Assembly (NCBI GenBank): GCA_017483465.1
Contig: JAFUWN010000071.1
Span: forward strand, 1 to 52,440
Source of the DNA: Oscillospiraceae bacterium
Lineage (GTDB): Bacteria; Bacillota; Clostridia; Oscillospirales; Ruminococcaceae
Length of the DNA stretch: 52,440 bases
Direction: 5' to 3'
A model generated the notes under the pieces. That model was not told the origin of the DNA. It did not search any database and was given only the letters and a program-made list of their open reading frames with translations. Shown one piece after another: positions 8,118 through 16,687 of the stretch. Every line of letters begins with the position of its first letter. Positions within the stretch are counted from its first letter, which is position 1. The position numbers and the translations under genes were made by a program.

Positions 8118-8308
8118 ATACAACGAAAACAAAGCAGATGTCTGCAAGGTCAGTGTCTCACCGTTTGACTGCAAATGCCGAAACGGTCAATCATGTAATT
8201 CTGTCACCCTGAAACTGTCAGGTGAATTTTGTGATGAGTGCTGGTTTCTGTAAGAATCTGTACTCATTTTTTGTTTTATATTTTTTAAAATTTTATGCTT
8301 GGGGGTGC
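8118..8308 (+). promoter_or_regulatory. structured infC leader with attenuator (L20/IF3-type)
   Basis: About 190 bases of transcribed leader with several possible hairpins. These are GCAG/CTGC near 8133-8145, a 7-bp stem ACCGTTT (8160-8166) with AAACGGT (8181-8187), a CACC...GGTG hairpin (8204-8224), then a terminator hairpin at 8234-8267 with a T-run. In Bacillus subtilis L20 binds a leader in the same place and causes early termination (established for L20 leaders). I infer the same autoregulation here but have not matched the L20 binding fold base by base. The 8273-8300 stretch is A/T-rich. Confidence 0.65.
8234..8272 (+). terminator. attenuator terminator in the infC leader
   Basis: ATGAGTGC (8234-8241) pairs with GTACTCAT (8260-8267). 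An inner stem is formed by GG.TTCT with AGAA.CT around a three-base loop. The hairpin runs straight into T(6) at 8267-8272, with more T further on. It ends 42 bases before the infC start, so it can only work as an attenuator of infC-rpmI-rplT. Confidence 0.7.
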
Positions 8309-8314
8309 TTGACA

Positions 8315-8842
8315 ATAAGCAACAAGGAAAACAAGGACATGCAGATCAATGAAATGATCCGGGATAAAGAAATCCTGGTCATTGATGCAGACGGCAAGAA
8401 ACTCGGCGTGATGTCCGCCCGTGAGGCTCAGATGCTCGCCTATGAAAAAGACCTGGATCTGGTGAAAATCGCTCCGCAGGCCAAACCGCCTGTGTGCCGT
8501 ATCCTGGATTATGGCAAATTCTGCTTTGAACAGCAGAAGCGTGAGAAAGAAGCCAAGAAAAATCAGAAAGTCATGTCAATCAAAGAAATCAGAATGTTTT
8601 CTACGATTGATACCAATGACTTCAATACCAAAGTCAATCAGGCAGTCAAATTCCTGAAAGGCGGCGACAAACTCAAAGTTTCTGTCCGGTTCCGGAAGCG
8701 TGCCATCGCTCATCCGCAGTTCGGTGAAGAGCTGCTCGAACGCTTCAAACAAGCGTGCAGCGAATACGGTGTGGTGGAAAAACCTGCCAAAGCCGAGGGC
8801 CGCAGTATTGTAATGTTCATCTCCCCGAAAGCATCCAAGTAA
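8315..8842 (+). CDS. infC: translation initiation factor IF-3, probable AUA start
   Basis: About 175 residues with both IF3 domains. The N-terminal block is [15 protein letters not shown], then [20 protein letters not shown], and the C-terminal domain includes [27 protein letters not shown]3 proofreads the start codon and keeps 30S subunits free. The frame is open to 8222 but upstream residues are not IF3-like. The ribosome site GGGGGTG (8301-8307) is 9 bases from ATA at 8315 when counted from the last G of the G-run, but only 3 bases from TTG at 8309. The residues from ATA, (I)[12 protein letters not shown], line up with Bacillus IF3, which starts with a rare AUU. A rare start is the known basis for IF3 self-control. 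ATG 8339 is another alternative. Confidence 0.93.
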   Translation: MSNKENKDMQINEMIRDKEILVIDADGKKLGVMSAREAQMLAYEKDLDLVKIAPQAKPPVCRILDYGKFCFEQQKREKEAKKNQKVMSIKEIRMFSTIDTNDFNTKVNQAVKFLKGGDKLKVSVRFRKRAIAHPQFGEELLERFKQACSEYGVVEKPAKAEGRSIVMFISPKASK

Positions 8843-8858
8843 GAAGGAGGAAGCCATT

Positions 8859-9062
8859 ATGGCAAAAGTAAAAGTAAAAACACATTCCGGTGCAAAAAAG
8901 CGTTTTAAGCTGACCGCAAACGGCAAGCTGAAATATCAGCATACCAATAAGCGTCACAGACTGACCCAGAAAGATACCAAGAGAAAGAGAATCGCAAGAA
9001 ATGCAGGCGTAGCCGATGTTTCCAACGCACCGACTCTCAAGAAGCTCGTTCCGTATCTGTAA
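8859..9062 (+). CDS. rpmI: 50S ribosomal protein L35
   Basis: Protein of 67 residues, very basic, starting [19 protein letters not shown] as in all bacterial L35. AAGGAGG lies before the ATG and the gene follows infC by 16 bases. It is a structural protein of the large subunit. It lies second in the infC-rpmI-rplT operon and is presumably controlled by the same leader attenuator. Confidence 0.98.
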   Translation: MAKVKVKTHSGAKKRFKLTANGKLKYQHTNKRHRLTQKDTKRKRIARNAGVADVSNAPTLKKLVPYL

Positions 9063-9122
9063 TTTTTTAGTTTTTTATTCAGAAAATGCAGAATCGCCAA
9101 AAATATATGGAGGTACAGACTT

Positions 9123-9476
9123 ATGGCACGTATTAAAGGTGCGTTATCTACACGCAAAAGAAGAAACAAGACACTGAAACTGGCAAAGGGCTATTTCGGT
9201 GCAAAGAGCAAACACTTCAAGATGGCAAAGCAGGCCGTAATGAAATCCGGCCAGTATGCATATATCGGCAGAAAGCAGAAGAAGAGAAACTTCCGTCAGC
9301 TTTGGATTACCAGAATCTCCGCAGCCGCAAAGATCAACGGCATGAATTATTCTACGTTCATGAACGGCTGCAAGAAAGCCGGTATCACACTCAACAGAAA
9401 AATGCTCTCTGAGATTGCAATCCATGATGCTGAGGGCTTTGCAGCTATTGCTGCTCAGGCAAAAGCTGCTCTTTGA
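9123..9476 (+). CDS. rplT: 50S ribosomal protein L20
   Basis: Protein of 117 residues with the L20 pattern: [57 protein letters not shown]. It binds 23S rRNA early in 50S assembly and, in Firmicutes, represses its own operon by binding the leader. The ribosome site ATGGAGG precedes the start. A strong terminator follows 20 bases after the stop, so it ends the operon. Confidence 0.98.
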   Translation: MARIKGALSTRKRRNKTLKLAKGYFGAKSKHFKMAKQAVMKSGQYAYIGRKQKKRNFRQLWITRISAAAKINGMNYSTFMNGCKKAGITLNRKMLSEIAIHDAEGFAAIAAQAKAAL

Positions 9477-9495
9477 TGATGTAAGAAACCATCTC

Positions 9496-9530
9496 AACAC
9501 GCTCTTGACATACTAAGAGCGTGTTTTGTT
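9496..9530 (+). terminator. intrinsic terminator of infC-rpmI-rplT
   Basis: An 11-bp perfect stem, AACACGCTCTT (9496-9506) with AAGAGCGTGTT (9515-9525), and an 8-base loop, followed by a T-rich tail (TTGTTATATT). Confidence 0.88.
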
Positions 9531-9564
9531 ATATTGCCGGATTCCGGCGGAAAGCAGGCAGACT

Positions 9565-10362
9565 ATGCAGAAAATTACGGAAATCACATCAAGGGAAAAT
9601 CCGGCCGTCAGGCATTATATCCGGCTGAGAGACAAGAAAAAGGCAAGACGGGAAGAAAAATTATTTGTCCTGGAGGGTCTGAGGATTGTTCTGGATGCTC
9701 TGCAATACCCGTATCTGGTACAGCAGGTGTTCATGACAGAATCCGTATCGCAGGCAGATGCTGACAAGATTCCGGAAAAAATGCAGGAAACAGGACAGAT
9801 TTTTAAAATTCCGGATGCGATCGGAAAAAGCATGAGCGATACCGAACATACACAGGGTGTATTTGCGGTCTGCCGGATGCCGGAACAAAAAATTTCTCTC
9901 GCTCCGGACGGGAAATATCTGGTACTCTGTCAGCTTCAGGATCCCGGAAATATGGGAATGATTCTCCGGACATGTGATGCCCTCGGCACAGATGCCGTAT
10001 TATTATCACAGTGCTGTGATCTGTACAGTCCGAAAGTCATCCGTGCAACAATGGGGTCTGTGTTCCGGGTGCCTGTCCTGGAAATTCCGGAGCCGGCTGT
10101 TTTGCTGGATTTACTGCATGAAAATCAGATCTGCTCTTATGCCGCTGTTCCGGCGGAACATGCTGTTTCTCTGACAGACTGCCGTTTTTCGGGCGGCTGT
10201 GCCGTCTGGATTGGCAACGAGGGAAACGGTCTGCCGGATTCTGTGATTTCGGCCTGTGACAAGGCAGTCACCATTCCTATGAGCGGCGGTGCAGAATCGC
10301 TCAATGCTGCCATGGCTGCCGGAATTCTCACATGGGAAATGATGAAATCTGATCAAAAATAA
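9565..10362 (+). CDS. SpoU/TrmH family RNA 2'-O-methyltransferase
   Basis: Read from ATG 9565 (MQKITEITSRENPAVRHYI), 265 residues. An N-terminal RNA-binding region (KKARREEKLFVLEG) is followed by the SpoU trefoil-knot domain with all three motifs: LQDPGNMGMILRTCDALG, WIGNEGNGLP and IPMSGGAESLNAAMAAGI. It transfers methyl from SAM to a ribose 2'-OH in rRNA or tRNA; the target cannot be told from sequence. The frame is open upstream to 9526, but that part lies in the terminator tail. It starts the long plus-strand gene run, 15 bases before dprA. No clear promoter is visible. Confidence 0.93.
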   Translation: MQKITEITSRENPAVRHYIRLRDKKKARREEKLFVLEGLRIVLDALQYPYLVQQVFMTESVSQADADKIPEKMQETGQIFKIPDAIGKSMSDTEHTQGVFAVCRMPEQKISLAPDGKYLVLCQLQDPGNMGMILRTCDALGTDAVLLSQCCDLYSPKVIRATMGSVFRVPVLEIPEPAVLLDLLHENQICSYAAVPAEHAVSLTDCRFSGGCAVWIGNEGNGLPDSVISACDKAVTIPMSGGAESLNAAMAAGILTWEMMKSDQK

Positions 10363-10377
10363 CAGGAGAAAACTGCT

Positions 10378-11562
10378 GTGTTGGAAACCGATCTTATCTA
10401 CTGGCTCTGGTTTGTCATGATCATGGGTGTGGCATCTTCTGATGCGTTTTCACTGGTGAAGAAATATCAAGATATCAGAAAATTATATCAGCTTATGCTT
10501 GATCCGCAGTGCCCTTTTCTAAGTCAGAGCCATAAAAAACATATTTCTCAAAATACACTGGAAAAAGCAGAGATGATTCTTGCCGGCTGTCAGCAGAAAC
10601 AAATCAGTCTGATGACATGCCGGAGTGAATACTATCCGGAAAAACTGAAAAATATCTATGCACCGCCGGTATTGTTATTTTATCAGGGCAATCCGGCATT
10701 TCTTAGAAATGAAAAAATCCTGACCGCTGTGGGAACACGCCGGCCTTCAGAATACAGCATCCGGACAGCACAGAAACTCTATTCCCAGCTTGCAGAAGGC
10801 GGCTGTACACTGGTCAGCGGATTCGCTGTCGGACTGGATGAAGAGGCACATCTTGCAGCAATCAGAAATGAAAAATCGACTATTGCTGTTCTCGGCTGCG
10901 GTCTGGACTGCAATTATCCTAAGGGCAGCCGTCCGCTGAAAGAGAAAATTCTTGAAAACGGTCTGATTCTTACAGAATATTTTCCGGGAACTCCGCCTTA
11001 TGGAAGAAATTTCCCCGTCCGGAACAGAATCCTGTCCGGTATCAGCGATGCCGTTCTGGTGACAGAAGCCAGCCTTCGCAGCGGCTGTATGATTACGGCA
11101 AATCTTGCCTGCGAACAGGGAAAAACAGTATTCTGCATTCCTCCGGCTGATATTTTTTCTTCACGATATGACGGACAGGCTCATCTGCTTCGTGACGGAG
11201 CAACACCTGTTTTCAGTGCGGATGATATCTTTCAGGAATTTGAATGCCATGAAATCAAGCCGGATTTTCAGCAGGATATTCAGGAAATACCGCCGGAACA
11301 GAATCCCGTCTCTGTACAGAACACAGAACCTTTGCAGGAACAGAAAAAAGAAAAAGAGATCTCCCGCTCTTTTCTTCCGGAAGAACAGGCAATTCTTGCG
11401 GCTTTGGCCGAAAGTGAAAAAAATATCAATATGCTCTGCTGCGTCACAGGAATGAAGTTTGAAACCGTTTCCATGCATCTGCTTGAACTCGAAATGATGG
11501 GCTGTATCACCAGCAGCAGCGGAGATTTTTATAAACTATCTGAAAATTATGATAAATTATGA
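10378..11562 (+). CDS. dprA: DNA-processing protein DprA/Smf
   Basis: Protein of 394 residues. The Rossmann-like DprA core shows GTRRPSEYS, LVSGFAVGLDEEAHLAAI, VLGCGLDCNYPKG, FPVRNRILSGISDAVLV and ASLRSGCMITANLACEQGK. After a low-complexity Gln/Glu/Pro linker (about residues 295-330) comes a C-terminal winged-helix-like domain. DprA loads RecA on incoming single-stranded DNA during transformation and is also kept in many non-competent species. The start is GTG at 10378 with AGGAG upstream; the next codon TTG is possible. The end overlaps the region before topA, as in many Firmicutes (dprA-topA-trmFO). Confidence 0.96.
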   Translation: MLETDLIYWLWFVMIMGVASSDAFSLVKKYQDIRKLYQLMLDPQCPFLSQSHKKHISQNTLEKAEMILAGCQQKQISLMTCRSEYYPEKLKNIYAPPVLLFYQGNPAFLRNEKILTAVGTRRPSEYSIRTAQKLYSQLAEGGCTLVSGFAVGLDEEAHLAAIRNEKSTIAVLGCGLDCNYPKGSRPLKEKILENGLILTEYFPGTPPYGRNFPVRNRILSGISDAVLVTEASLRSGCMITANLACEQGKTVFCIPPADIFSSRYDGQAHLLRDGATPVFSADDIFQEFECHEIKPDFQQDIQEIPPEQNPVSVQNTEPLQEQKKEKEISRSFLPEEQAILAALAESEKNINMLCCVTGMKFETVSMHLLELEMMGCITSSSGDFYKLSENYDKL

Positions 11563-11612
11563 TCAAACAAGCAGTGCATGAAAGGAGTGTGTGCCGGTTA
11601 TACGGCAGAACT

Positions 11613-13685
11613 ATGTCAAATTTAGTCATTGTGGAGTCTCCGGCAAAAGCCAAGACAATTCAGAAATATCTCGGAGAAGGCTATGAAGTAGTTGCTTCGA
11701 TGGGACATGTGCGTGACCTGCCGAAGTCAAAACTTGGTGTAGATGTCGAAAACGGCTTTACACCGCAGTATCTTGATATGAAAGGCAAGGAAGATGTCAT
11801 AAAAGACCTCAAAAAAAGAGCGAAAAAAAGCGATTATGTCTACCTTGCCACTGACCCTGACCGGGAAGGAGAAGCCATTTCATGGCATCTTGCACAAATG
11901 CTGGATCTCGATCTGAATGCAGATAACCGTGTCGCTTTTAATGAAATCACCAAAACAGGCGTACAGAACGGGATGGCAAATCCGCATAAAATAGATCTGG
12001 ATCTGGTCAATGCTCAGCAGGCAAGAAGAATTCTTGACAGACTGGTGGGATATAAACTCAGTCCGTTTCTCTGGAAGAAAGTCAAGAGAGGCCTTTCCGC
12101 AGGCCGTGTGCAGTCTGTTGCCGTCCGGCTGATTGTTGACAGAGAAGAGGAAATCAAGGCTTTTGTTCCTAAAGAATACTGGAGTATCGATGCAAAATTC
12201 AGTGCAAATGACAAACAGTTTTCCGGAAAACTCTCTTCTGTAGACGGAAAGAAAATTGAAATTCCTGATCAGACACAGGCAGATGCTTTATTAGCCCGGC
12301 TCAGACCAGCGGCTTTTACTGTGAAAAGTATCAAGAAACGCATTACTAAAAAGCAGCCGTCTCCGCCGTTTATTACTTCAACATTACAGCAGGAGGCTTC
12401 CAAACGATTGGGCTTTCAGTCAAAACGGACTATGAAAGCCGCTCAGGAACTCTATGAGGGGATTGATGTCTACGGTATGGGTGCTGTCGGCCTGATTACT
12501 TACATGAGAACCGACAGTTTAAGAATCTCTGCCGATGCACAGAAAGTCGCTGCGGATTATATCAAGGCTACTTACGGTGACAGTTATCTGCCGGATAAGC
12601 CAAGAGTTTTCAAAAGCAAGAAAAATGCTCAGGATGCTCATGAGGCGATTCGTCCTTCCATGCCGGATGTCACACCGGACAGCATTAAAAACAGTCTGAC
12701 CAGCGATCAGTATAAATTATATAAATTAATCTGGGAAAGATTTATCGCCAGTCAGATGGCAAATGCCCTGCTGGATACGATTTCTGTGGATATTGAAGCC
12801 GATCACTGTATTTTCAAATCTTCCGGCTATTCTGTGAAATTCAACGGCTTTACGATTCTCTATGAAGAAAAAAATGATTCTGAAGAAGAAAATCCCAAGA
12901 TGCTGCCGCCGCTCGCTGAAAATTATATTCTGAAAGTTGTCAGTCTGGACGGCAACCAGCATTTCACACAGCCGCCGGCCAGATTTTCCGAAGCGACTCT
13001 GATCAAGACCCTCGAAGAAAACGGCATCGGCCGGCCGAGTACCTATGCTCCTACCATTACTACGATCTTAGCCAGAATGTATGTCGAGCGTGAGGGAAAA
13101 CAGCTCCGTCCGACTGCTCTCGGGGATGTCACGACTCAGGTCATGAAAGAACATTTCCAGCATATCGTTGATCCGGAATTTACTGCGAAAATGGAAGCCG
13201 ATCTTGACAGTATCGAACAGGGCAAGGATGACTGGGTAAAAATGCTCGAAGTTTTCTATGAAGATTTCGCTAAAACACTGACTGCCGCCGAAGAAGCCAT
13301 GGAAGGCAAGCATATGAAAATTCCGGACGAAAAAACAGATATTGTCTGCGAACAGTGCGGAAAGCCGATGGTAATCAAAATCGGACGTTTCGGTAAATTC
13401 TTAGCCTGCACAGGCTATCCGGAGTGTACCAATACCAAAAAAATCGTACAGGAAACCAGCGGTATCTGTCCGAAATGCGGCAATAAAATTGTCCTGAAAA
13501 AATCCAAGAGAGGCAGAAGCTTCTACGGCTGTTCCGGCTATCCGGACTGCAATTTCATGACATGGAATGTTCCGACAGAAGAACTCTGTCCGCAGTGCAA
13601 TAGCACTCTGTTCCAGAAAGGCGGAAAATCCGGTAAGCTTGTCTGTGAAAAAGAAGGCTGCGGCTATGAAAGGAATCTGAAATAA
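11613..13685 (+). CDS. topA: DNA topoisomerase I
   Basis: Read from ATG 11613 (MSNLVIVESPAKAKTIQKYLG), 690 residues; the frame is open to 11559 but the extra residues are not family-like. The TOPRIM domain has VIVESPAKAKT and ATDPDREGEAISWHL, and the active tyrosine lies in GLITYMRTDS. The C-terminus has three topo-type zinc fingers: CEQCGKPM...CTGYPEC, CPKCGN...CSGYPDC and CPQCNS...CEKEGC. It relaxes negative supercoils. No clear ribosome site lies close to ATG 11613 (AAAGGAG is about 25 bases upstream), so the start remains slightly open. Its stop overlaps trmFO by one base. Confidence 0.97.
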   Translation: MSNLVIVESPAKAKTIQKYLGEGYEVVASMGHVRDLPKSKLGVDVENGFTPQYLDMKGKEDVIKDLKKRAKKSDYVYLATDPDREGEAISWHLAQMLDLDLNADNRVAFNEITKTGVQNGMANPHKIDLDLVNAQQARRILDRLVGYKLSPFLWKKVKRGLSAGRVQSVAVRLIVDREEEIKAFVPKEYWSIDAKFSANDKQFSGKLSSVDGKKIEIPDQTQADALLARLRPAAFTVKSIKKRITKKQPSPPFITSTLQQEASKRLGFQSKRTMKAAQELYEGIDVYGMGAVGLITYMRTDSLRISADAQKVAADYIKATYGDSYLPDKPRVFKSKKNAQDAHEAIRPSMPDVTPDSIKNSLTSDQYKLYKLIWERFIASQMANALLDTISVDIEADHCIFKSSGYSVKFNGFTILYEEKNDSEEENPKMLPPLAENYILKVVSLDGNQHFTQPPARFSEATLIKTLEENGIGRPSTYAPTITTILARMYVEREGKQLRPTALGDVTTQVMKEHFQHIVDPEFTAKMEADLDSIEQGKDDWVKMLEVFYEDFAKTLTAAEEAMEGKHMKIPDEKTDIVCEQCGKPMVIKIGRFGKFLACTGYPECTNTKKIVQETSGICPKCGNKIVLKKSKRGRSFYGCSGYPDCNFMTWNVPTEELCPQCNSTLFQKGGKSGKLVCEKEGCGYERNLK

Positions 13686-14995
13686 TGCAGAATTATGCAA
13701 TTGTCATCGGCGGCGGTCTCGCCGGATGTGAAGCCGCCTGGCAGCTCGCACAGGCCGGAATACCGGTAAAGCTGTATGAAATGAAGCCTGTCCGGTACAG
13801 TCCGGCACATCATCAGGAAACTCTTGCTGAGCTGGTCTGCTCCAATTCGCTGAAAGCCTCCCGGCTGGCTTCTGCCGGAGGACTGCTCAAAACAGAAATG
13901 GAACTCATGGGCAGTCTGCTGGTCAGATGTGCCAAGGCTTGTGCTGTTCCCGCCGGAGGGGCACTCGCTGTAGACAGAAATCAGTTTTCTCAGATGGTCA
14001 CACAGGAGATTCAGAATCATGAATTGATTCAGATTATCAGAGAAGAAATCACAGAAATTCCTGAACAGAACGCTGTGATCGCCACAGGCCCCCTGACTTC
14101 CGATGCACTCAGCAGGGAAATCGAAAAATTATGCGGAAATCGGCTCAGTTTCTTTGATGCCGCTGCTCCGGTCGTTTCGGCGGATAGTCTGGATATGAGT
14201 AAAATTTTCTTACAGTCCAGATATGACCGGGGAGATGCAGATTATCTCAACTGTCCTATGACCCGTGAAGAATACGAACATTTCTGGGAAGCTTTAGTCA
14301 ATGCCGAACAAGCCCCTCTGCATGAGCATGACAAAGAGGCTTTTAAAGTCTATGAAGGCTGTATGCCTGTCGAAGTTCTCGCTAAAAGAGGAGCAGAAAC
14401 ACTCCGGTACGGCTGTCTGAAGCCTGTCGGACTCCGTGACCCCAATACCGGAAAACGTCCGTATGCCGCTGTTCAGCTCCGTAAAGAAAACAGGGAAGCA
14501 ACGATGTATAATTTAGTCGGCTTTCAGACAAATCTGAAATTCGGAGAACAGAAACGTGTATTCGGTATGATTCCCGGCCTGGAACATGCAGAATTTTTAC
14601 GATACGGTGTCATGCACAGAAATTTTTTCCTGAACAGTCCGGAATTACTGCAATCTGATTATTCTCTGAAAAATCAGGAAACACTGTTCTTTGCCGGACA
14701 GATGACAGGAGTAGAGGGCTATATGGAATCGGCTTCGAGCGGTATCATCGCCGGAAAAAGCCTCGCTCGTAAAATGCAGGGGAAATCGGCTCTGTTTCTG
14801 CCGGAAACTACTATGATGGGTGCTCTTGCTTCTTATGTCAGCAAAGGCGGTGCAGCTGATTTTCAACCAATGGGTGCGAATATGGGGCTTCTGCCACCTC
14901 TGGAAGAACATATCAGAGGCAAACAGGAACGCTATCAGAAAATTGCAGAACAGGCTGTCGGTATACTGACAGAATTTTTACAGAATCTGGAGTAA
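13685..14995 (+). CDS. trmFO: tRNA (uracil-54 C5) methyltransferase, folate- and FAD-dependent
   Basis: Protein of 436 residues. The N-terminal FAD-binding GGGLAGCEAAWQLAQAGIPV, EMKPVRYSPAHH and ELVCSNSLKA are diagnostic of TrmFO. The C-terminal half has FAGQMTGVEGYMESASSG and PMGANMGLLPPL. It makes ribothymidine at tRNA position 54 using methylene-THF and FADH2, the Firmicute alternative to SAM-dependent TrmA. The ATG shares one base with the topA stop (TAATG), so the two are translationally coupled, in the standard topA-trmFO order. Confidence 0.98.
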   Translation: MQNYAIVIGGGLAGCEAAWQLAQAGIPVKLYEMKPVRYSPAHHQETLAELVCSNSLKASRLASAGGLLKTEMELMGSLLVRCAKACAVPAGGALAVDRNQFSQMVTQEIQNHELIQIIREEITEIPEQNAVIATGPLTSDALSREIEKLCGNRLSFFDAAAPVVSADSLDMSKIFLQSRYDRGDADYLNCPMTREEYEHFWEALVNAEQAPLHEHDKEAFKVYEGCMPVEVLAKRGAETLRYGCLKPVGLRDPNTGKRPYAAVQLRKENREATMYNLVGFQTNLKFGEQKRVFGMIPGLEHAEFLRYGVMHRNFFLNSPELLQSDYSLKNQETLFFAGQMTGVEGYMESASSGIIAGKSLARKMQGKSALFLPETTMMGALASYVSKGGAADFQPMGANMGLLPPLEEHIRGKQERYQKIAEQAVGILTEFLQNLE

Positions 14996-15002
14996 GCAAA
15001 TT

Positions 15003-16010
15003 ATGAAAATTATTGTTGATGCTTTCGGCGGCGACCATGCCCCGATGGAAGTCCTCAAAGGCTGTAAGCAGGCTCAGGACGAACTGCAGGTAGAAATCGT
15101 CCTCACAGGCGATGAAGCAAAAATCAAACAGGCCGCTCTGAAAGAAAATATTGATATTTCCGGTTTTGAAATTATTCATACACCGGAAGTATTTGATATT
15201 CACGCTCAGCCGCAGAGTATTATCAGAGAAGGGAAAAATACTTCTCTTGCTGTCGGATTGCAGGCACTCCGGGACGGAAAAGGCGATGCCTTTGTCAGTG
15301 GCGGCAGTACCGGAGGCCTTGTAACCGGTGCTACGTTCCTGACAAAAAGAATCAAGGGTGTGAAACGTGCCGCTCTTGCTCCAATGCTTCCGACAAACAA
15401 GGGCAGAAAAATGCTCCTCGATGCCGGTGCCAATATTGAATGCCGTCCCGAAATGCTGGCACAGTTTGCCGTCATGGGTTCGGCCTATATGCAATATGTC
15501 AAAGAAATCCCGAACCCCAGAGTTGCTCTGCTCAATGTCGGTGCAGAAGATACCAAGGGTCGTGAACTGGAACTGGAAACTTACCAGTTATTGCAGAAAG
15601 CTCCTGTCAATTTCTGCGGCAATATCGAAGCAAGAGAAATTCCGTCCGGTGAAATTGATGTCGTTGTCAGTGACGGTTTTTCCGGCAATGTCGCACTCAA
15701 GCTCTATGAAGGCATGGGAGCACTGTTCAGAGACAAGCTGAAAGGCTGGTTCAGCGGATTTTCCGGAAAACTGGCTGCTCTGCTCATGCTCTCTGATCTG
15801 AAAAAATTTCAGGAACAAATGGATTATAAATCCGAAGGCGGTGCAATTTTATTAGGCATTGCCTATCCGGTCATCAAAGCACACGGCAGTTCTGATGCAA
15901 AAGCATTTTTCAATGCCATCCGGCAGGCCAAAAAATGCGTGGATAAAAATATGATTTCTGAAATTACAAGTTTATTATCTACTATGAAAGAAGGCGAATC
16001 AGAATCATGA
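15003..16010 (+). CDS. plsX: phosphate acyltransferase PlsX
   Basis: Protein of 335 residues, usual length. It starts MKIIVDAFGGDHAPMEVLKG and has SGGSTGGLVTGATF, RAALAPMLPT and DVVVSDGFSGNVALKLYEG. PlsX converts acyl-ACP to acyl-phosphate, the acyl donor for PlsY in phosphatidic acid synthesis, working at the inner face of the membrane. It follows trmFO by 7 bases and overlaps rnc as ATGA. In many Firmicutes acpP lies between plsX and rnc; it is absent from that place here. Confidence 0.97.
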   Translation: MKIIVDAFGGDHAPMEVLKGCKQAQDELQVEIVLTGDEAKIKQAALKENIDISGFEIIHTPEVFDIHAQPQSIIREGKNTSLAVGLQALRDGKGDAFVSGGSTGGLVTGATFLTKRIKGVKRAALAPMLPTNKGRKMLLDAGANIECRPEMLAQFAVMGSAYMQYVKEIPNPRVALLNVGAEDTKGRELELETYQLLQKAPVNFCGNIEAREIPSGEIDVVVSDGFSGNVALKLYEGMGALFRDKLKGWFSGFSGKLAALLMLSDLKKFQEQMDYKSEGGAILLGIAYPVIKAHGSSDAKAFFNAIRQAKKCVDKNMISEITSLLSTMKEGESES

Positions 16011-16687
16011 CAGAACTTGAACAAGCAATTGCTTATGAATTTAAAAATAAAGATCTGTTGCATGAAGCACTTTCGCATTCCTCCTATGCGAATGAAAAGA
16101 AAAAACAACGGCAGAGTAACGAACGGCTTGAATTTTTAGGTGACAGTGTGCTGTCTGTAGTCGTGTCGCAGTATCTGTTTGAACACTATCCGGAACTCCC
16201 CGAAGGAGAACTGACCCGTATCAGAGCCGCTCTGGTCTGTGAAAAGTCTCTGCATAAATTTGCATTAAAAATTGATCTGGGAAAATATTTGTTATTAGGC
16301 AAGGGAGAAGAACATACAGGCGGCCGGGAACGGCCTTCGATTCTGGCCGATGCTTTTGAAGCCGTGATCGCCGCAGTCTATCTTGACGGCGGTCTGGAAG
16401 CCGCAAGAACACATATTCTGCATTTTATTCCGAAAAATATTCCGGAAAAAAGGTCAATGCTGTTCGGAGATTATAAAACGGCCTTACAGGAAGTCATCCA
16501 GAAAAATCCGGAGGAGAAAATTGATTACAGACTGATCGAAGAGTCCGGCCCTGATCATAATAAAACTTTTGTTGTGGAAGTCTGCCTGAACTCGAACGTG
16601 ATCGGCAAGGGAATCGGCAAAAGCAAGAAAGAAGCCGAACAGATGGCCGCTCAGGAGGCTCTTTCTCTGATGGGCTATGAAACATAA
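16007..16687 (+). CDS. rnc: ribonuclease III
   Basis: Protein of 226 residues. The RNase III signature ERLEFLGDSVLSVVVSQYLF is followed by ELTRIRAALVCE, DAFEAVIAAVYLDGG and a C-terminal double-stranded RNA-binding domain with DYKTALQEVIQK and GIGKSKKEAEQMAAQEAL. It cleaves structured rRNA precursors and mRNAs. The start overlaps plsX by 4 bases (ATGA) and the stop overlaps the radical SAM gene by 11 bases, giving tight coupling in an operon that continues into smc and ftsY. Confidence 0.97.
   Translation: MTELEQAIAYEFKNKDLLHEALSHSSYANEKKKQRQSNERLEFLGDSVLSVVVSQYLFEHYPELPEGELTRIRAALVCEKSLHKFALKIDLGKYLLLGKGEEHTGGRERPSILADAFEAVIAAVYLDGGLEAARTHILHFIPKNIPEKRSMLFGDYKTALQEVIQKNPEEKIDYRLIEESGPDHNKTFVVEVCLNSNVIGKGIGKSKKEAEQMAAQEALSLMGYET

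Noticed and set aside
8222-8314. Extension of infC upstream to GTG 8222
   Set aside because: It would translate the attenuator hairpin and T-rich leader. The residues are not IF3-like and no ribosome site precedes it.
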